Shown here: piece by piece, positions 51,437-60,334 of the stretch | Numbering within the stretch: the first letter of the stretch is position 1 | Layout of the letters: every line of letters starts with the position of its first letter | Assembly (NCBI RefSeq): GCF_004209755.1 | Contig: NZ_CP035913.1 | Location: 434,001 to 498,000, forward strand | Direction: 5' to 3' | Source: Pseudoduganella lutea | Lineage (GTDB): Bacteria; Pseudomonadota; Gammaproteobacteria; Burkholderiales; Burkholderiaceae_D | Length of the DNA stretch: 64,000 nucleotides | The notes under the pieces: model-generated | The model's input: only the letters and a program-made list of their open reading frames with translations | Told to the model about the DNA's origin: nothing | Databases searched by the model: none | Program-made: the position numbers and the translations under genes

Positions 51437-53566
51437 ATGCGCACCATCCTGTACGGACTCGCCCTGAGTGCCGGCATCGGCATGCCGGCACTGGCCGCGG
51501 CACCGCAGCCGGCCGGCGGCACGCCCGCCGCCACGGCGCCCGCCGCTGTGCCGAAAGCCACCGAGATCGCCGCCGCCATCGAGCGCACCGTCGCCTGGCA
51601 ACTGGCCAACCCCAGCGGCACCGCCATGCGGGACTGGGTGATCGCGCCGTTGTACGATGGCCTGATACAGGCCGCGCTGGCGACCGGGCGGGCGCACTAC
51701 CTGGTGCCGGTGCTGCGGATGGGCCAGCAGTCCGGCTGGACCCTGGGTTCGCGCGGCCGCTTCGCCGACGACCACGCGGTGGGCCATGCCTGGCTCGACC
51801 TGTACCTGATGAATCCGCGCCGCACCGAGCGGCTGGCGGCGATCCGCGAGCAGATGAGCGGGATCGTCGACAACCCGATCGCCGAGAAGCTGGTCTACCA
51901 CCACACGCCCGCGACGCCCGGCGTGAGCTTCGTGGACCGCTGGACCTGGTCCGATGCGCTGTACATGGGCCCGCCCGTGTTCGCGCGGCTGTACAGCGCC
52001 ACGGGCGACGCCAAGTACCTTGCCTTCATGGACCGCGAATACCGCGCCGCCGTCGATGCCCTGTACGACCGCGGCGAGCACCTGTTCTACCGCGACTTCA
52101 ACTTCATCGACAAGCGCACCGCGCATGGCAGGAAGGTGTTCTGGAGCCGCGGCAACGGCTGGGTATATGCCGCCCTGCCGCAGATCCTCACCTACCTGCC
52201 GAAGAACCATTCCAGCCGCGGCTATTACGAGGCACTGTTCCGCGACATGACGATCGGCATCCTGAAGACCCAGCAGGCGGATGGCCTGTGGCGCCCCAGC
52301 CTGCTCGATCCCGAGGAAGTGCCGATCGGCGAAACCTCCGGCAGCGGCTTCTTCGTCTACGGACTGGCCTGGGGCATCAACCACGGCCTGCTGGACCGGG
52401 CCGCGACCTGGCCGGCGCTGGCGCGCGGCTGGGCGGGCCTGATGACGCGCGTGCGGTCGGACGGCTACGTCGGCTATGTGCAGCCGATCGGCTCTGCGCC
52501 GCGGTCGGAAGAGGCCTACCTGACCGTCATGCCGGACGGGACGAAGGTGCATGCGCCACCCAAGCCGCGCGTGCTCGACCCCGACTCGACCCAGGACTAC
52601 GGAACGGGCGCGTTCCTGCTGGCCGCCAGCGAGATGCTGCGCCTGGCCGGCGGTGCAAGGTCGGTCAAGCCGGCCGCGCTGCTGGCCGATGCCGAAGCGC
52701 GCCTGGCCAGGGAAGCCCAGCAGCCACGCGCCTATGCGCGGGTGGTGCCGGAACGGATGGACGACCTGGCCTGGGAAAACGACAAGGTGGCCTTCCGCAT
52801 GTATGGTCCGGCGCTGCGCGCGGGCCCGGAAGACAGCGGCATCGACGCATGGTTCAAGAAGGTGCACTACCCGGTGCTGGACAAATGGTATGGCCTGGCC
52901 ACCGGCAAGCAGCAGAAGAGCTACCACGTCGACCGGGGCGAAGGCTACGACGCCTACCACGTCGGCGACACGCGCGGCGTGGGCGGCCTGGGGCTGTGGG
53001 TCGATGGCAGGCTCGTCACCTCCGACACGTTCGTGAAGGGCCATGTGCACTGGAGCAAGGCCGACGTGGCCGAGTTCTCCAACATCTTCGAATACCCGAT
53101 CAAGATCGACGGCAAGCCGGTCTACGAGCACCGTTATTCGCGCCTGAAGATGGGCGAACGCATGACCGAGATCCGCTCGTTCTTCTCGCATTCGCAAAGC
53201 CTGTACGATTCGCATCCGATCCGCGACTTCCCTTACGAGGTGGCGATCGGCCTGGTGACGCAGGATGCGCGCCGGGCGGAGGTGGTGCTGGACGGTCCGC
53301 GTGGCCTGATCGCCGTGACCGAACCGGTCGACGGCAAGCCGTTCGGGGCCGGCGTGGTGATCGACCCGGCGCGCGTGGTGCGCACCGCCAGGCTGGCAGC
53401 CGCGGACAAGGAAGGCAAGCATGCGCACGGCCTGGTCTTCACCCGCGTGGACGACGCCGGCTACGTGAAGTATCGCAGCGGCTTCGCCTGGAGCGGCGAC
53501 GGCGAGATCACCCGGCCGGCCGAGTGGCTCGACTACCTGGCGCGCCAGGCTGGGCGACGGCCCTAG
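51437..53566 (+). CDS. Exported GH105-DUF4861 fusion enzyme
   Basis: A 709-residue protein with a Sec signal (LALSAGIGMPALAAA). Residues about 35-410 form an (alpha/alpha)6 GH105 barrel with the catalytic-type Asp in RFADDHAVGHAW (about 112) and WTWSDALYMGPP (about 173), and FWSRGNGWVYAAL; GH105 removes 4,5-unsaturated galacturonate or glucuronate from lyase products. Residues about 430-705 match DUF4861 (YARVVPERMDDLAWENDKVAFRMYGPAL and VDRGEGYDAYHVGDTRGVGGLG), a beta-rich domain with no assigned activity known to me. The fusion puts DUF4861 into uronide processing. ATG 51437. Confidence 0.88.
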   Translation: MRTILYGLALSAGIGMPALAAAPQPAGGTPAATAPAAVPKATEIAAAIERTVAWQLANPSGTAMRDWVIAPLYDGLIQAALATGRAHYLVPVLRMGQQSGWTLGSRGRFADDHAVGHAWLDLYLMNPRRTERLAAIREQMSGIVDNPIAEKLVYHHTPATPGVSFVDRWTWSDALYMGPPVFARLYSATGDAKYLAFMDREYRAAVDALYDRGEHLFYRDFNFIDKRTAHGRKVFWSRGNGWVYAALPQILTYLPKNHSSRGYYEALFRDMTIGILKTQQADGLWRPSLLDPEEVPIGETSGSGFFVYGLAWGINHGLLDRAATWPALARGWAGLMTRVRSDGYVGYVQPIGSAPRSEEAYLTVMPDGTKVHAPPKPRVLDPDSTQDYGTGAFLLAASEMLRLAGGARSVKPAALLADAEARLAREAQQPRAYARVVPERMDDLAWENDKVAFRMYGPALRAGPEDSGIDAWFKKVHYPVLDKWYGLATGKQQKSYHVDRGEGYDAYHVGDTRGVGGLGLWVDGRLVTSDTFVKGHVHWSKADVAEFSNIFEYPIKIDGKPVYEHRYSRLKMGERMTEIRSFFSHSQSLYDSHPIRDFPYEVAIGLVTQDARRAEVVLDGPRGLIAVTEPVDGKPFGAGVVIDPARVVRTARLAAADKEGKHAHGLVFTRVDDAGYVKYRSGFAWSGDGEITRPAEWLDYLARQAGRRP

Positions 53567-53678
53567 TGCCGAAGGGCGATGGCGCCCCATCGGAAACATG
53601 AGGCGCCATGCGTTTTCAGTATCGACAGCCCTGCCCCGGCTGGCCTAGCATGGGCATATTGCCCTACTCGAGAATGCG

Positions 53679-55133
53679 ATGCACCAACCCAACCACACCC
53701 GTCGCCTGCTGCTGGCGGCACTCGGCGCCGCCGGCACGCTGCCCGCGGCCTTCGCCGCCAGCCCCGCGCGCCGCCCCGTCATCCTGTGGCGCAATGCCTG
53801 GAACACCAACAACATCGGCGACATCGGCCACGTGCCGGGCGCCCTGGCCCTGCTGCGCCATTACATTCCCGAGGCGAAGGTCATCCTGTGGGCGCACAAG
53901 GACCTGGTGATCCGCGGTGAATACGCCGCGCTGGGCCGGGTGGCCGACGGCGCGCTGGATGCCGGCACGGTCAGCCGCAAGGTGATCCCCGACCTGCACG
54001 TGGTGCGCGGCGAACTGGATGCCAACGGCCGTGCCGACAATCCCGCGCTGGACGCGGCCGTTTCCGCCGCCGGCCTGATGGCGATCGGCTCCGGCGCCGG
54101 CATCCTCGAGCCGAATGCGCTGCTGCGCTTCACGCGCCGCACCGGCAAGCCGATGGGCATGTTCGGCATCACCACCGACCCGTTCAACTTCAGCAATTTC
54201 CACGACGGCGAAGCGAGCCCCGACGTGCAGGCGCTGCGCGCGGCCAGCTTCGTGTTCACGCGCGAGCGCACCTCCTTGCGCGTCCTGCGGGGCGAGGACG
54301 TCGACGGCCCGGACGGCGCTTCGCCGGACCGGCCAGACACCCCCGTCAACGAAGCCATCAACCGCAAGGCGACCGGCATCGACCTGTCCGGGGTGCCGGC
54401 CGCCTTCGTTCCCGACACGACGTTTGCCTTCGCCGCGCGCGACGAGGCGCGCGCCCGCGTGTTCCTGCAGACGCACGGACTGGCATCGGGCAAGTTCATC
54501 TGCGTGGTGCCGCGCCACCGCTGGACCCCGACAGGCACGCCGACCCGCCAGGGCGATTCGCGGGATGCCTACAATGCGCTGTACTTCGAACGGGACTGCG
54601 CCGCGCTGCGCACGGCCATCGTGGCCTACGTGCGCCAGACCGGCAACAAGGTGGCGCTGGTGCCCGAAACGGTCTACGTGGTCGCGCACCTGGATGCCAT
54701 GCTGCGCGACGGCCTGCCGGCCGACGTCGCCGCGAAGGTGGTGACGCGGCGCGACTACTGGCTGCCGGACGAGGCGCAATCCGTGTTCGCCCATGCCCAG
54801 GCCGTGGTCAGCATGGAGAACCACTCGCCGATCCTTGCGGCGGCCGCCGGCACCCCGTTCGTCATGGTGCACCAGCCGGAAGACTCGTTCAAGAGCGACA
54901 TGTTCGCCGACATCGGCCTGGGCGACTGGTATATCGAAGACATCAACCGCGCCGGCGGCGCCGACGTGGCCGATGCGCTGATGCGTATCGTGACGGACCT
55001 GCCGGCCGCCCGGCGCCGCCTGGCCGGCGCCATGGCCCTGGTCGAGGAACGCCACCAGTTCGGCATGCAGCGCCTGCGCCAATTGCTTGCCCTGCCGCCG
55101 TCGCGCGCGCCGCGCTACCGGGTGCGAGCCTGA
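53679..55133 (+). CDS. Exported polysaccharide-pyruvyltransferase-fold protein, copy 2
   Basis: A 484-residue paralogue of the protein at 35288-36589. The signal is twin-arginine-like (NHTRRLLLAALGAAGTLPAAFA). The family opening reads NTNNIGDIGHVPGALALLRHYIPEAKVILW, and the late signature VVSMENHSPILAAAAGTPFVMVHQPEDSFKSDMF keeps the donor-site His (His382) but has Glu380 where Arg is usual, the same change as copy 1. It lies between the GH105-DUF4861 gene and a LacI gene. Exported, with an altered donor site, inside a degradation locus: likely a new hydrolytic or lytic activity, perhaps on pyruvylated or uronic sugars; unproven. Confidence 0.8.
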   Translation: MHQPNHTRRLLLAALGAAGTLPAAFAASPARRPVILWRNAWNTNNIGDIGHVPGALALLRHYIPEAKVILWAHKDLVIRGEYAALGRVADGALDAGTVSRKVIPDLHVVRGELDANGRADNPALDAAVSAAGLMAIGSGAGILEPNALLRFTRRTGKPMGMFGITTDPFNFSNFHDGEASPDVQALRAASFVFTRERTSLRVLRGEDVDGPDGASPDRPDTPVNEAINRKATGIDLSGVPAAFVPDTTFAFAARDEARARVFLQTHGLASGKFICVVPRHRWTPTGTPTRQGDSRDAYNALYFERDCAALRTAIVAYVRQTGNKVALVPETVYVVAHLDAMLRDGLPADVAAKVVTRRDYWLPDEAQSVFAHAQAVVSMENHSPILAAAAGTPFVMVHQPEDSFKSDMFADIGLGDWYIEDINRAGGADVADALMRIVTDLPAARRRLAGAMALVEERHQFGMQRLRQLLALPPSRAPRYRVRA

Positions 55134-55266
55134 GCCTGCCCGAGGCAGCCCGTCGGCATGCTCCGGGCAGGGCCTGTTTCTGCTACCATGCGGCACGATG
55201 AAATGAACCGCGGCAGGCGCAGTTTCGCCGCCCCCGACAAGGTCCCGACCAGGAGCAGGAACCCCG

Positions 55267-56286
55267 ATGATGCGCAAGGCAGTCACGTTGCAGCAGGTAG
55301 CCGATGCGGCCGGCGTGTCGCTGAACACAGCATCGCGCGCGATCCGTGCCGACCGCTATGTTTCCGACGAGGCGCGCGCGCGCGTCCAGGAAGCCGCCGA
55401 GCGGTTGCAGTATCGTCCCAATGTGCTGGCCCGGCGCATGCGCGGCGACAAGGCACGCCTGCTGGGCATCTTCGTCAATGCGATCGGCTGGGGCGTCGTG
55501 CACGAGCTGGTCGACCACATCAGCGAGGAGGCGCGCCGCCTCGACTTCGACCTGGTGGTGTTCTCGGCCCAGAACTTCCATGACCGCCGCCGCATCGGTA
55601 CCAGCGACCTGCTGGCCGACCTGTGCGACGGCCTGCTGATGCTGCTGCCCAATCGCGAAGACAAGATCCTCGACGTGCTCGAACGGGAGCGCGGCAACTG
55701 CGTGCTGGTCAGCTTCGCCGCGCGCGAGATCGGCCTGCCGGTGGTCTCGGTGGACAACCGCGCGGGCGGGCGCACGGCCACCGAGCACCTGCTGGGCCTC
55801 GGCCACCGGCGCATCGCCTTCATCCACGGCAGCCATGCCACCGGCCAGAGCACCGAGCGCCAGAAAGGCTATGTCGATGCACTGGAAGCGGCCGGCATTG
55901 CGCCCGATCCCGCCCTGATGGTGCTGGGGAACTTCAATCCCGTCGAAACCCGCGCCGCCACCACCGACCTGCTCGACCTGGCCGAGCCGCCCACCGCCAT
56001 CTTTGCCGCCAACGACGGCATGGCGCTCACCGTGCTGGAAGTGCTGCGTGCACGCGGCCTGGCCGTGCCGGCTGACATTTCCGTGATCGGCTTCGACGAC
56101 ATGCCCCTGGCCAGCTATGCGCAGCCGCCCCTGACCACCCTGCGCCAGCCTTCGCACGACATCGCCGTGCGCGCCGTGCACCGGCTGCTGGCCATGATCG
56201 ACGGCGAGCCGTTCGATCCGGCGCGCGAGCTGATCGCGGCCGAACTGGTGGTGCGCGCATCCACCGGCCCGCTCCGGCGAAACTGA
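55267..56286 (+). CDS. LacI-family transcriptional regulator
   Basis: A 339-residue repressor. The helix-turn-helix reads VTLQQVADAAGVSLNTASRAI (about residues 6-26) and the hinge RPNVLARRMRG; the ligand domain includes GHRRIAFIHGS, PTAIFAANDGMALTVLEVLR and VIGFDDMPLASYAQPPLTT. It precedes an MFS transporter by 30 bp, so the two form a transcript. A LacI-style operator (TGGTAACGTTCC) lies in the control region of the XylR-type gene at 61700, a plausible target. Its effector is likely a uronic-acid or oligogalacturonide sugar, from context. Confidence 0.93.
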   Translation: MMRKAVTLQQVADAAGVSLNTASRAIRADRYVSDEARARVQEAAERLQYRPNVLARRMRGDKARLLGIFVNAIGWGVVHELVDHISEEARRLDFDLVVFSAQNFHDRRRIGTSDLLADLCDGLLMLLPNREDKILDVLERERGNCVLVSFAAREIGLPVVSVDNRAGGRTATEHLLGLGHRRIAFIHGSHATGQSTERQKGYVDALEAAGIAPDPALMVLGNFNPVETRAATTDLLDLAEPPTAIFAANDGMALTVLEVLRARGLAVPADISVIGFDDMPLASYAQPPLTTLRQPSHDIAVRAVHRLLAMIDGEPFDPARELIAAELVVRASTGPLRRN

Positions 56287-56316
56287 CCCGCCAACCCCGC
56301 CACCTGCCTATCGCGC

Positions 56317-57681
56317 ATGGCCCCGCCCCTGATCGACCGCGCGCGCGCGCCGCGCTACGACGCCGGGACGCTGCGCTACAGCCTGCTCGGACTGCTGCTG
56401 GTGATCGGCTGGCTGCTGGTCGGCGAGATCGGCTTCGCCATGCGCGACCGCGCGGTCATCCCCACCGCGCTGGAAGTGCTGCGCCGTTATGGCGCCTCGA
56501 ATCACACGGTGTCAGTGCTGTTGAGCGGCATCCCGGCGCTGCTGTCGCTCGTGATGAGCCCCCTGATCGGACCGGTCTCGGACCGCCTGCGCAGCCGCTG
56601 GGGGCGCAGGAGGCCCTTCCTGGCCGTGCTGGCCCCGCTCGGTGGACTGGCCCTGCTGGGCATCGCCGGCTCGAACCGGCTGGGCACGATCATCGCCGGC
56701 ATCCCGGGAGCCGGTGGCGCGCCGGCCGAGCACGCGCTGACCGTGTTCGCGGTCTGCTGGACCATTTTCGCCGGCGTGCTCCTGTGCATGCAGGCGCTCT
56801 ACACGGGGCTGATCAATGATGTGCTGCCGCGCGCCTGGCTGGGCCGCTTCTTCGGCCTGTACCGGGTGCTCAGCCTGGGGATCGGCATCGGCTTCTACCT
56901 GTGGGTATTCCCGCTGCTGGACGCTGATCCGCACCGGGTGATCGCGCTGATCGCCGTCATCTTCACGGGCATGATCCTGCTGATGTGCGCGATGGTGCGC
57001 GAAGGCGCGTATCCGCCGGCCACGCCCCGCCCCGGCGCGGCTGCGCCGCCCCTGGCGCGGGCCCGCGCTACCCTGGCGGAAGCCTTCACCCTGCCGCAAT
57101 CGGGCTGGATCTATGGCGCGCTGATCCTGGGAGGCATGGCGTTCGGCCCCTTCAACACCTTCAGCCAGTACCACGCCGAATCGCTGGGCGTGACCAAGAC
57201 CGAACTGGGCGAGCTGTCGTCGCTGGCCTATGGCGTGTCGATGGCGCTGGCGTTGATGATCGGCATGCTGGTCGACCGCATCGGCGCGGTGCGCATGTCC
57301 CTGTACGTGATGGCGCTATACAGCGTGGCTGTCGGCGCCGGCTACGTGCTGCTTGCCGACGCCGCCGCGTTCCGCCATGTCTACACGGCGCACGTGATCC
57401 TGTCGGGCGCCTACTTCACCGCGGCCGCATCGCTGCCGATGGCGCTGTTCCCGCGCCTCGATTTCCTGCGCTTCTGCGCGTTTCGCGACCTGCTGGGTTC
57501 CTTCCTCGGCATCGCCCTCAGCTTCGCGCAGGGCGCCGTACTGGACCGCTTCGGGCAGGACTACCGCCTGACGCTGCTGTTTGCCGCGCTGTGCGGCGCC
57601 ACCTGCGCCCTGTGCCTGGCACGCCTGGCCTGGGCCGGCCACGGGCGCCCGGACCCGCCGGCCGCGCAGGGAAATCGCTAG
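56317..57681 (+). CDS. MFS sugar transporter (GPH/SLC45-like)
   Basis: A 454-residue inner-membrane protein with about 12 hydrophobic segments. The loop after segment 2 reads GPVSDRLRSRWGRRRPFLAVL, the RxGRRRP signature of disaccharide/proton symporters and AmpG-like carriers. It follows the LacI gene and precedes GH105, so it probably imports a di- or monosaccharide produced by the periplasmic enzymes. Specificity is unknown. Confidence 0.88.
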   Translation: MAPPLIDRARAPRYDAGTLRYSLLGLLLVIGWLLVGEIGFAMRDRAVIPTALEVLRRYGASNHTVSVLLSGIPALLSLVMSPLIGPVSDRLRSRWGRRRPFLAVLAPLGGLALLGIAGSNRLGTIIAGIPGAGGAPAEHALTVFAVCWTIFAGVLLCMQALYTGLINDVLPRAWLGRFFGLYRVLSLGIGIGFYLWVFPLLDADPHRVIALIAVIFTGMILLMCAMVREGAYPPATPRPGAAAPPLARARATLAEAFTLPQSGWIYGALILGGMAFGPFNTFSQYHAESLGVTKTELGELSSLAYGVSMALALMIGMLVDRIGAVRMSLYVMALYSVAVGAGYVLLADAAAFRHVYTAHVILSGAYFTAAASLPMALFPRLDFLRFCAFRDLLGSFLGIALSFAQGAVLDRFGQDYRLTLLFAALCGATCALCLARLAWAGHGRPDPPAAQGNR

Positions 57682-57731
57682 GGCACCAACCAGATTTCGC
57701 AATTGCCGGGCAAGCCGCCAGGCCGCAGACT
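57672..57731 (+). promoter_or_regulatory. CGCAATTG-type promoter of the second GH105 gene
   Basis: ATTTCGCAATTGCCG: -35 TTGCCG (57703-57708), 17-bp spacer, -10 CAGACT (57726-57731), start codon 36 bases on. A half-site AAATCGC (57672-57678) lies 22 bp upstream, within the end of the MFS gene. Confidence 0.7.
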
Positions 57732-57767
57732 TCGGCCATGGCACCGCGATCGCCGCGGCGCACCTTC

Positions 57768-59027
57768 ATGGATCATGCACCTATGCCCGTCACCGATTCA
57801 TCCATCCCGCTTTCCCCTGCACGCCGGCCGCGTGCCCCGCGCCGTGCCTGCCGTGGCGCCGGCACGTTGCTGCTGATGCTCCTCGCCCTGCAGGCGCCGG
57901 CGGCCACGGCGGCCACCTCGGCGCAGCCGACGCTCGCACCGGACGCCGTACTCGCCCTCGCCGAGCGTGCCGCCGACTACCAGCTGGCCAGCATGGCGGC
58001 CGGCTGGGTGCCGGCCAACGCCGCCTACGAAACCCCGGACAGGAAGGGCTGGGTGCAGGGTGCGTTTTTCGTCGGGCTGACCGACCTTGCCGCGCGCAGC
58101 AGCCGCCCGATCTATCGGCAGACGATTTTGTTGCGGGGCATCGCCAATGAATGGAAACTGGACGAGCGCCTGTACCATGCCGACGACCAGGTGATCGGCC
58201 AGTCCTATATATGGGCCGCCGCCAACGGCGCCGGCCCTGAGGCGCTGGCGCCGAGCCGCAAGGCACTTGACCAGATCCTCGAGAAGCGTCCGCGCGTGCC
58301 GCTGGGATTCTTCACCGAAGCCGGCGTCGATTGCCAGACCCGCTGGTGCTGGTGCGACGCGCTGTTCATGGCGCCGCCACTGTGGGCGCAGATGAGCCGC
58401 GCCACCGGCGACACCCGCTACGCCAGCTTTGCCAAGGAAGAGCTGAAGGTCACCACCGATTACCTGTTCGACCCGAAGGAGCACCTGTACTACCGCGACT
58501 CGCGGTTCTTCGACCGGCGCGGCCCGGATGGCGAAAAGATCTTCTGGAGCCGCGGCAACGGCTGGGTGTTCGCCGGCCTCGCGCGCACGCTGGAGGCGCT
58601 GCCGAAAACCGATCCGGGACGGGGCGCCATCGAGACCACGTTCCGGCAGATGGCCGCCAGGCTGCGCGGCATCCAGAAACCCGATGGTTACTGGAGCCCC
58701 TCGCTGCTGGGCAATCCGGCAAAGTCGCTGCCCGAATCCAGCGGCACCGCCTTCTACACGTATGGCTTCGCCTGGGGCATCCGCAATGGCCTGCTCGATC
58801 GTGCCGGCTACGAGCCGGTGGTGCGCCGCGGCTGGCGCGCGTTGACGGCATCGGTCCACCCCAGCGGCAAGGTCGGCCACGTGCAGCCGATCGGCGACAG
58901 TCCGGACAACGTCACTCACGACGATACCCAGTATTACGGCGTCGGCGCTTTCCTGATGGCCGCCACGGCCGTGGCCGACCTCAAGCTAGACGCCTCGAAC
59001 CAACCCTCCAAAGCAACCAGCAAATGA
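57768..59027 (+). CDS. Exported GH105 unsaturated glucuronyl/galacturonyl hydrolase
   Basis: A 419-residue enzyme with a long, Arg-rich signal peptide ending ALQAPAATAA. The (alpha/alpha)6 barrel has the active-site regions YHADDQVIGQSYIWAA (about residue 139), TRWCWCDALFMAPPLWAQ (about 197) and FWSRGNGWVFAGLAR, and ends HDDTQYYGVGAFLMAATAV. It removes the unsaturated uronic acid left by polysaccharide lyases. ATG 57768 is chosen because the predicted transcription start is near 57738; ATG 57783 is an alternative. Its stop overlaps the DUF2264 gene start (ATGA), so the two proteins are made together. Confidence 0.9.
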   Translation: MDHAPMPVTDSSIPLSPARRPRAPRRACRGAGTLLLMLLALQAPAATAATSAQPTLAPDAVLALAERAADYQLASMAAGWVPANAAYETPDRKGWVQGAFFVGLTDLAARSSRPIYRQTILLRGIANEWKLDERLYHADDQVIGQSYIWAAANGAGPEALAPSRKALDQILEKRPRVPLGFFTEAGVDCQTRWCWCDALFMAPPLWAQMSRATGDTRYASFAKEELKVTTDYLFDPKEHLYYRDSRFFDRRGPDGEKIFWSRGNGWVFAGLARTLEALPKTDPGRGAIETTFRQMAARLRGIQKPDGYWSPSLLGNPAKSLPESSGTAFYTYGFAWGIRNGLLDRAGYEPVVRRGWRALTASVHPSGKVGHVQPIGDSPDNVTHDDTQYYGVGAFLMAATAVADLKLDASNQPSKATSK

Positions 59028-60313
59028 CGAACATTCCCATGCAAGACCAGCCACCCAAACGCCGCTTGTTCCTTGGCGGCCTTCTCGCCGGTTCAGCCGC
59101 CCTGACCGCCGGATTGCCGCTGTCGGCACTCGCCGCCGGCACGCAGGCATCGCCGCCGGCGCGCCAGTACCTGGTGAAGCTGCTCGAACGCATCGCCGAG
59201 CCGGTGTTCAGCGCCATGGCCGAAGGCAAGCTGAAACAGACCTTCGAGCTGGAGCTGTCGCCCACCTGGGACGGCCGGCCGAAGGAAGTCGCCTATCTCG
59301 AGTGCTTCGGCCGCCTGCTGTCGGCCTGCGCGCCATGGTTCGCCCTGCCCGACGACGACAGTGCCGAGGGCAGGAGCCGCAAGCGCCTGCGCCAGCTGGC
59401 CCTGAAGAGCCTGGCGCACGCGGTCGACCCGGCCAGCCCGGACTTCCTGCTGTGGCAGGGACCGCCCCAGGTGCTGGTCGATTCGGCCTATATCTCGAGC
59501 GCCATGCTGCGCGCCCCCGCCGCGCTGTGGGAACCGCTCGATGCCGCCACCAGGGGGCGCATCGTGGAGGTGATCAAGGGTATCCGCAGTATCGAGTCGG
59601 CCCATACGAACTGGCTGCTGTTCGCCTCGATGAACGAAGCGTTCCTGCTGTCGGTGGGCGAAAAATACGACCCGCTGCGCCTGACCACGGGCGTGCGCAA
59701 GATGCGCGAATGGTATGTGGGCGATGGCTGGATCAAGGATGGCGACACCTTCCACTTCGACTACTACAACGCCTTTGTCATCTATCCGATGCTGGTGACC
59801 GTGCTGCAGACCATGGTCAGGTACAAGGCCAGTTACTGGGGCGCCGCGCCGGCCGACCTGCTGGCCCAGGCTACCCGGCGCATGCAGCGCTACAGCGAGC
59901 ACCTGGAACGCTACATCTCGCCCACCGGGACCTACCCGCCGATCGGCCGTTCGATCACCTATCGCACCGCGGCGTTCCAGCCGCTGGCCTTCCTGGCGCT
60001 GCACAGGCTGCTGCCCGCCAGCCTGCCCGAAGGCCAGGTGCGCGCGGCGCTGGAGGCGGTGCACCGGGCCATCTGGACGCCGGCCGGCAATTTCGGCAAG
60101 GGTGGTTTCCTCACCATCGGCTTCGCCGGCCACCAGCCCACGCTGGGCGACTGGTATTCCAACACCGGCAGCATGTACATCGCCGCGGAAAGCCTGATCA
60201 CGCTGGGACTGCCGGCCAGCGACAGCTACTGGACCGCGCCGGCCCTGGACTGGACCCAGAAGAAAGCCTTCGCCAACCAGCCCTTCCCCAAGGACTACCA
60301 CGTCGACTATTGA
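59024..60313 (+). CDS. Exported DUF2264 protein, probable glycoside hydrolase
   Basis: A 429-residue protein with a twin-arginine-type signal (PPKRRLFLGGLLAGSAAL). The sequence has the DUF2264 pattern: RQYLVKLLERIAEPVFSAMAEGKL, EVAYLECFGRLLSACAPWF, DGWIKDGDTFHFDYYNAFVIYPML and IGRSITYRTAAFQPLAFLAL, an alpha/alpha-barrel-type enzyme fold. I recall that part of this family has been placed in a CAZy glycoside hydrolase family acting on uronic acids, but cannot verify it here. The start ATG overlaps the GH105 stop. Co-translation with GH105 suggests action on the same acidic oligosaccharide. Transcription ends at strong hairpins downstream. Confidence 0.85.
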   Translation: MTNIPMQDQPPKRRLFLGGLLAGSAALTAGLPLSALAAGTQASPPARQYLVKLLERIAEPVFSAMAEGKLKQTFELELSPTWDGRPKEVAYLECFGRLLSACAPWFALPDDDSAEGRSRKRLRQLALKSLAHAVDPASPDFLLWQGPPQVLVDSAYISSAMLRAPAALWEPLDAATRGRIVEVIKGIRSIESAHTNWLLFASMNEAFLLSVGEKYDPLRLTTGVRKMREWYVGDGWIKDGDTFHFDYYNAFVIYPMLVTVLQTMVRYKASYWGAAPADLLAQATRRMQRYSEHLERYISPTGTYPPIGRSITYRTAAFQPLAFLALHRLLPASLPEGQVRAALEAVHRAIWTPAGNFGKGGFLTIGFAGHQPTLGDWYSNTGSMYIAAESLITLGLPASDSYWTAPALDWTQKKAFANQPFPKDYHVDY

Positions 60314-60334
60314 GGCGCCCGGGAAGCAGGCAAG

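Noticed and set aside
53608..53645. GTTTTCAGTATCGACAG upstream of pyruvyltransferase-fold gene 2 as a regulon site
   Set aside because: The core CGCAATTG is absent and the spacing to TAGCAT does not match the other nine; control of this gene is left open.
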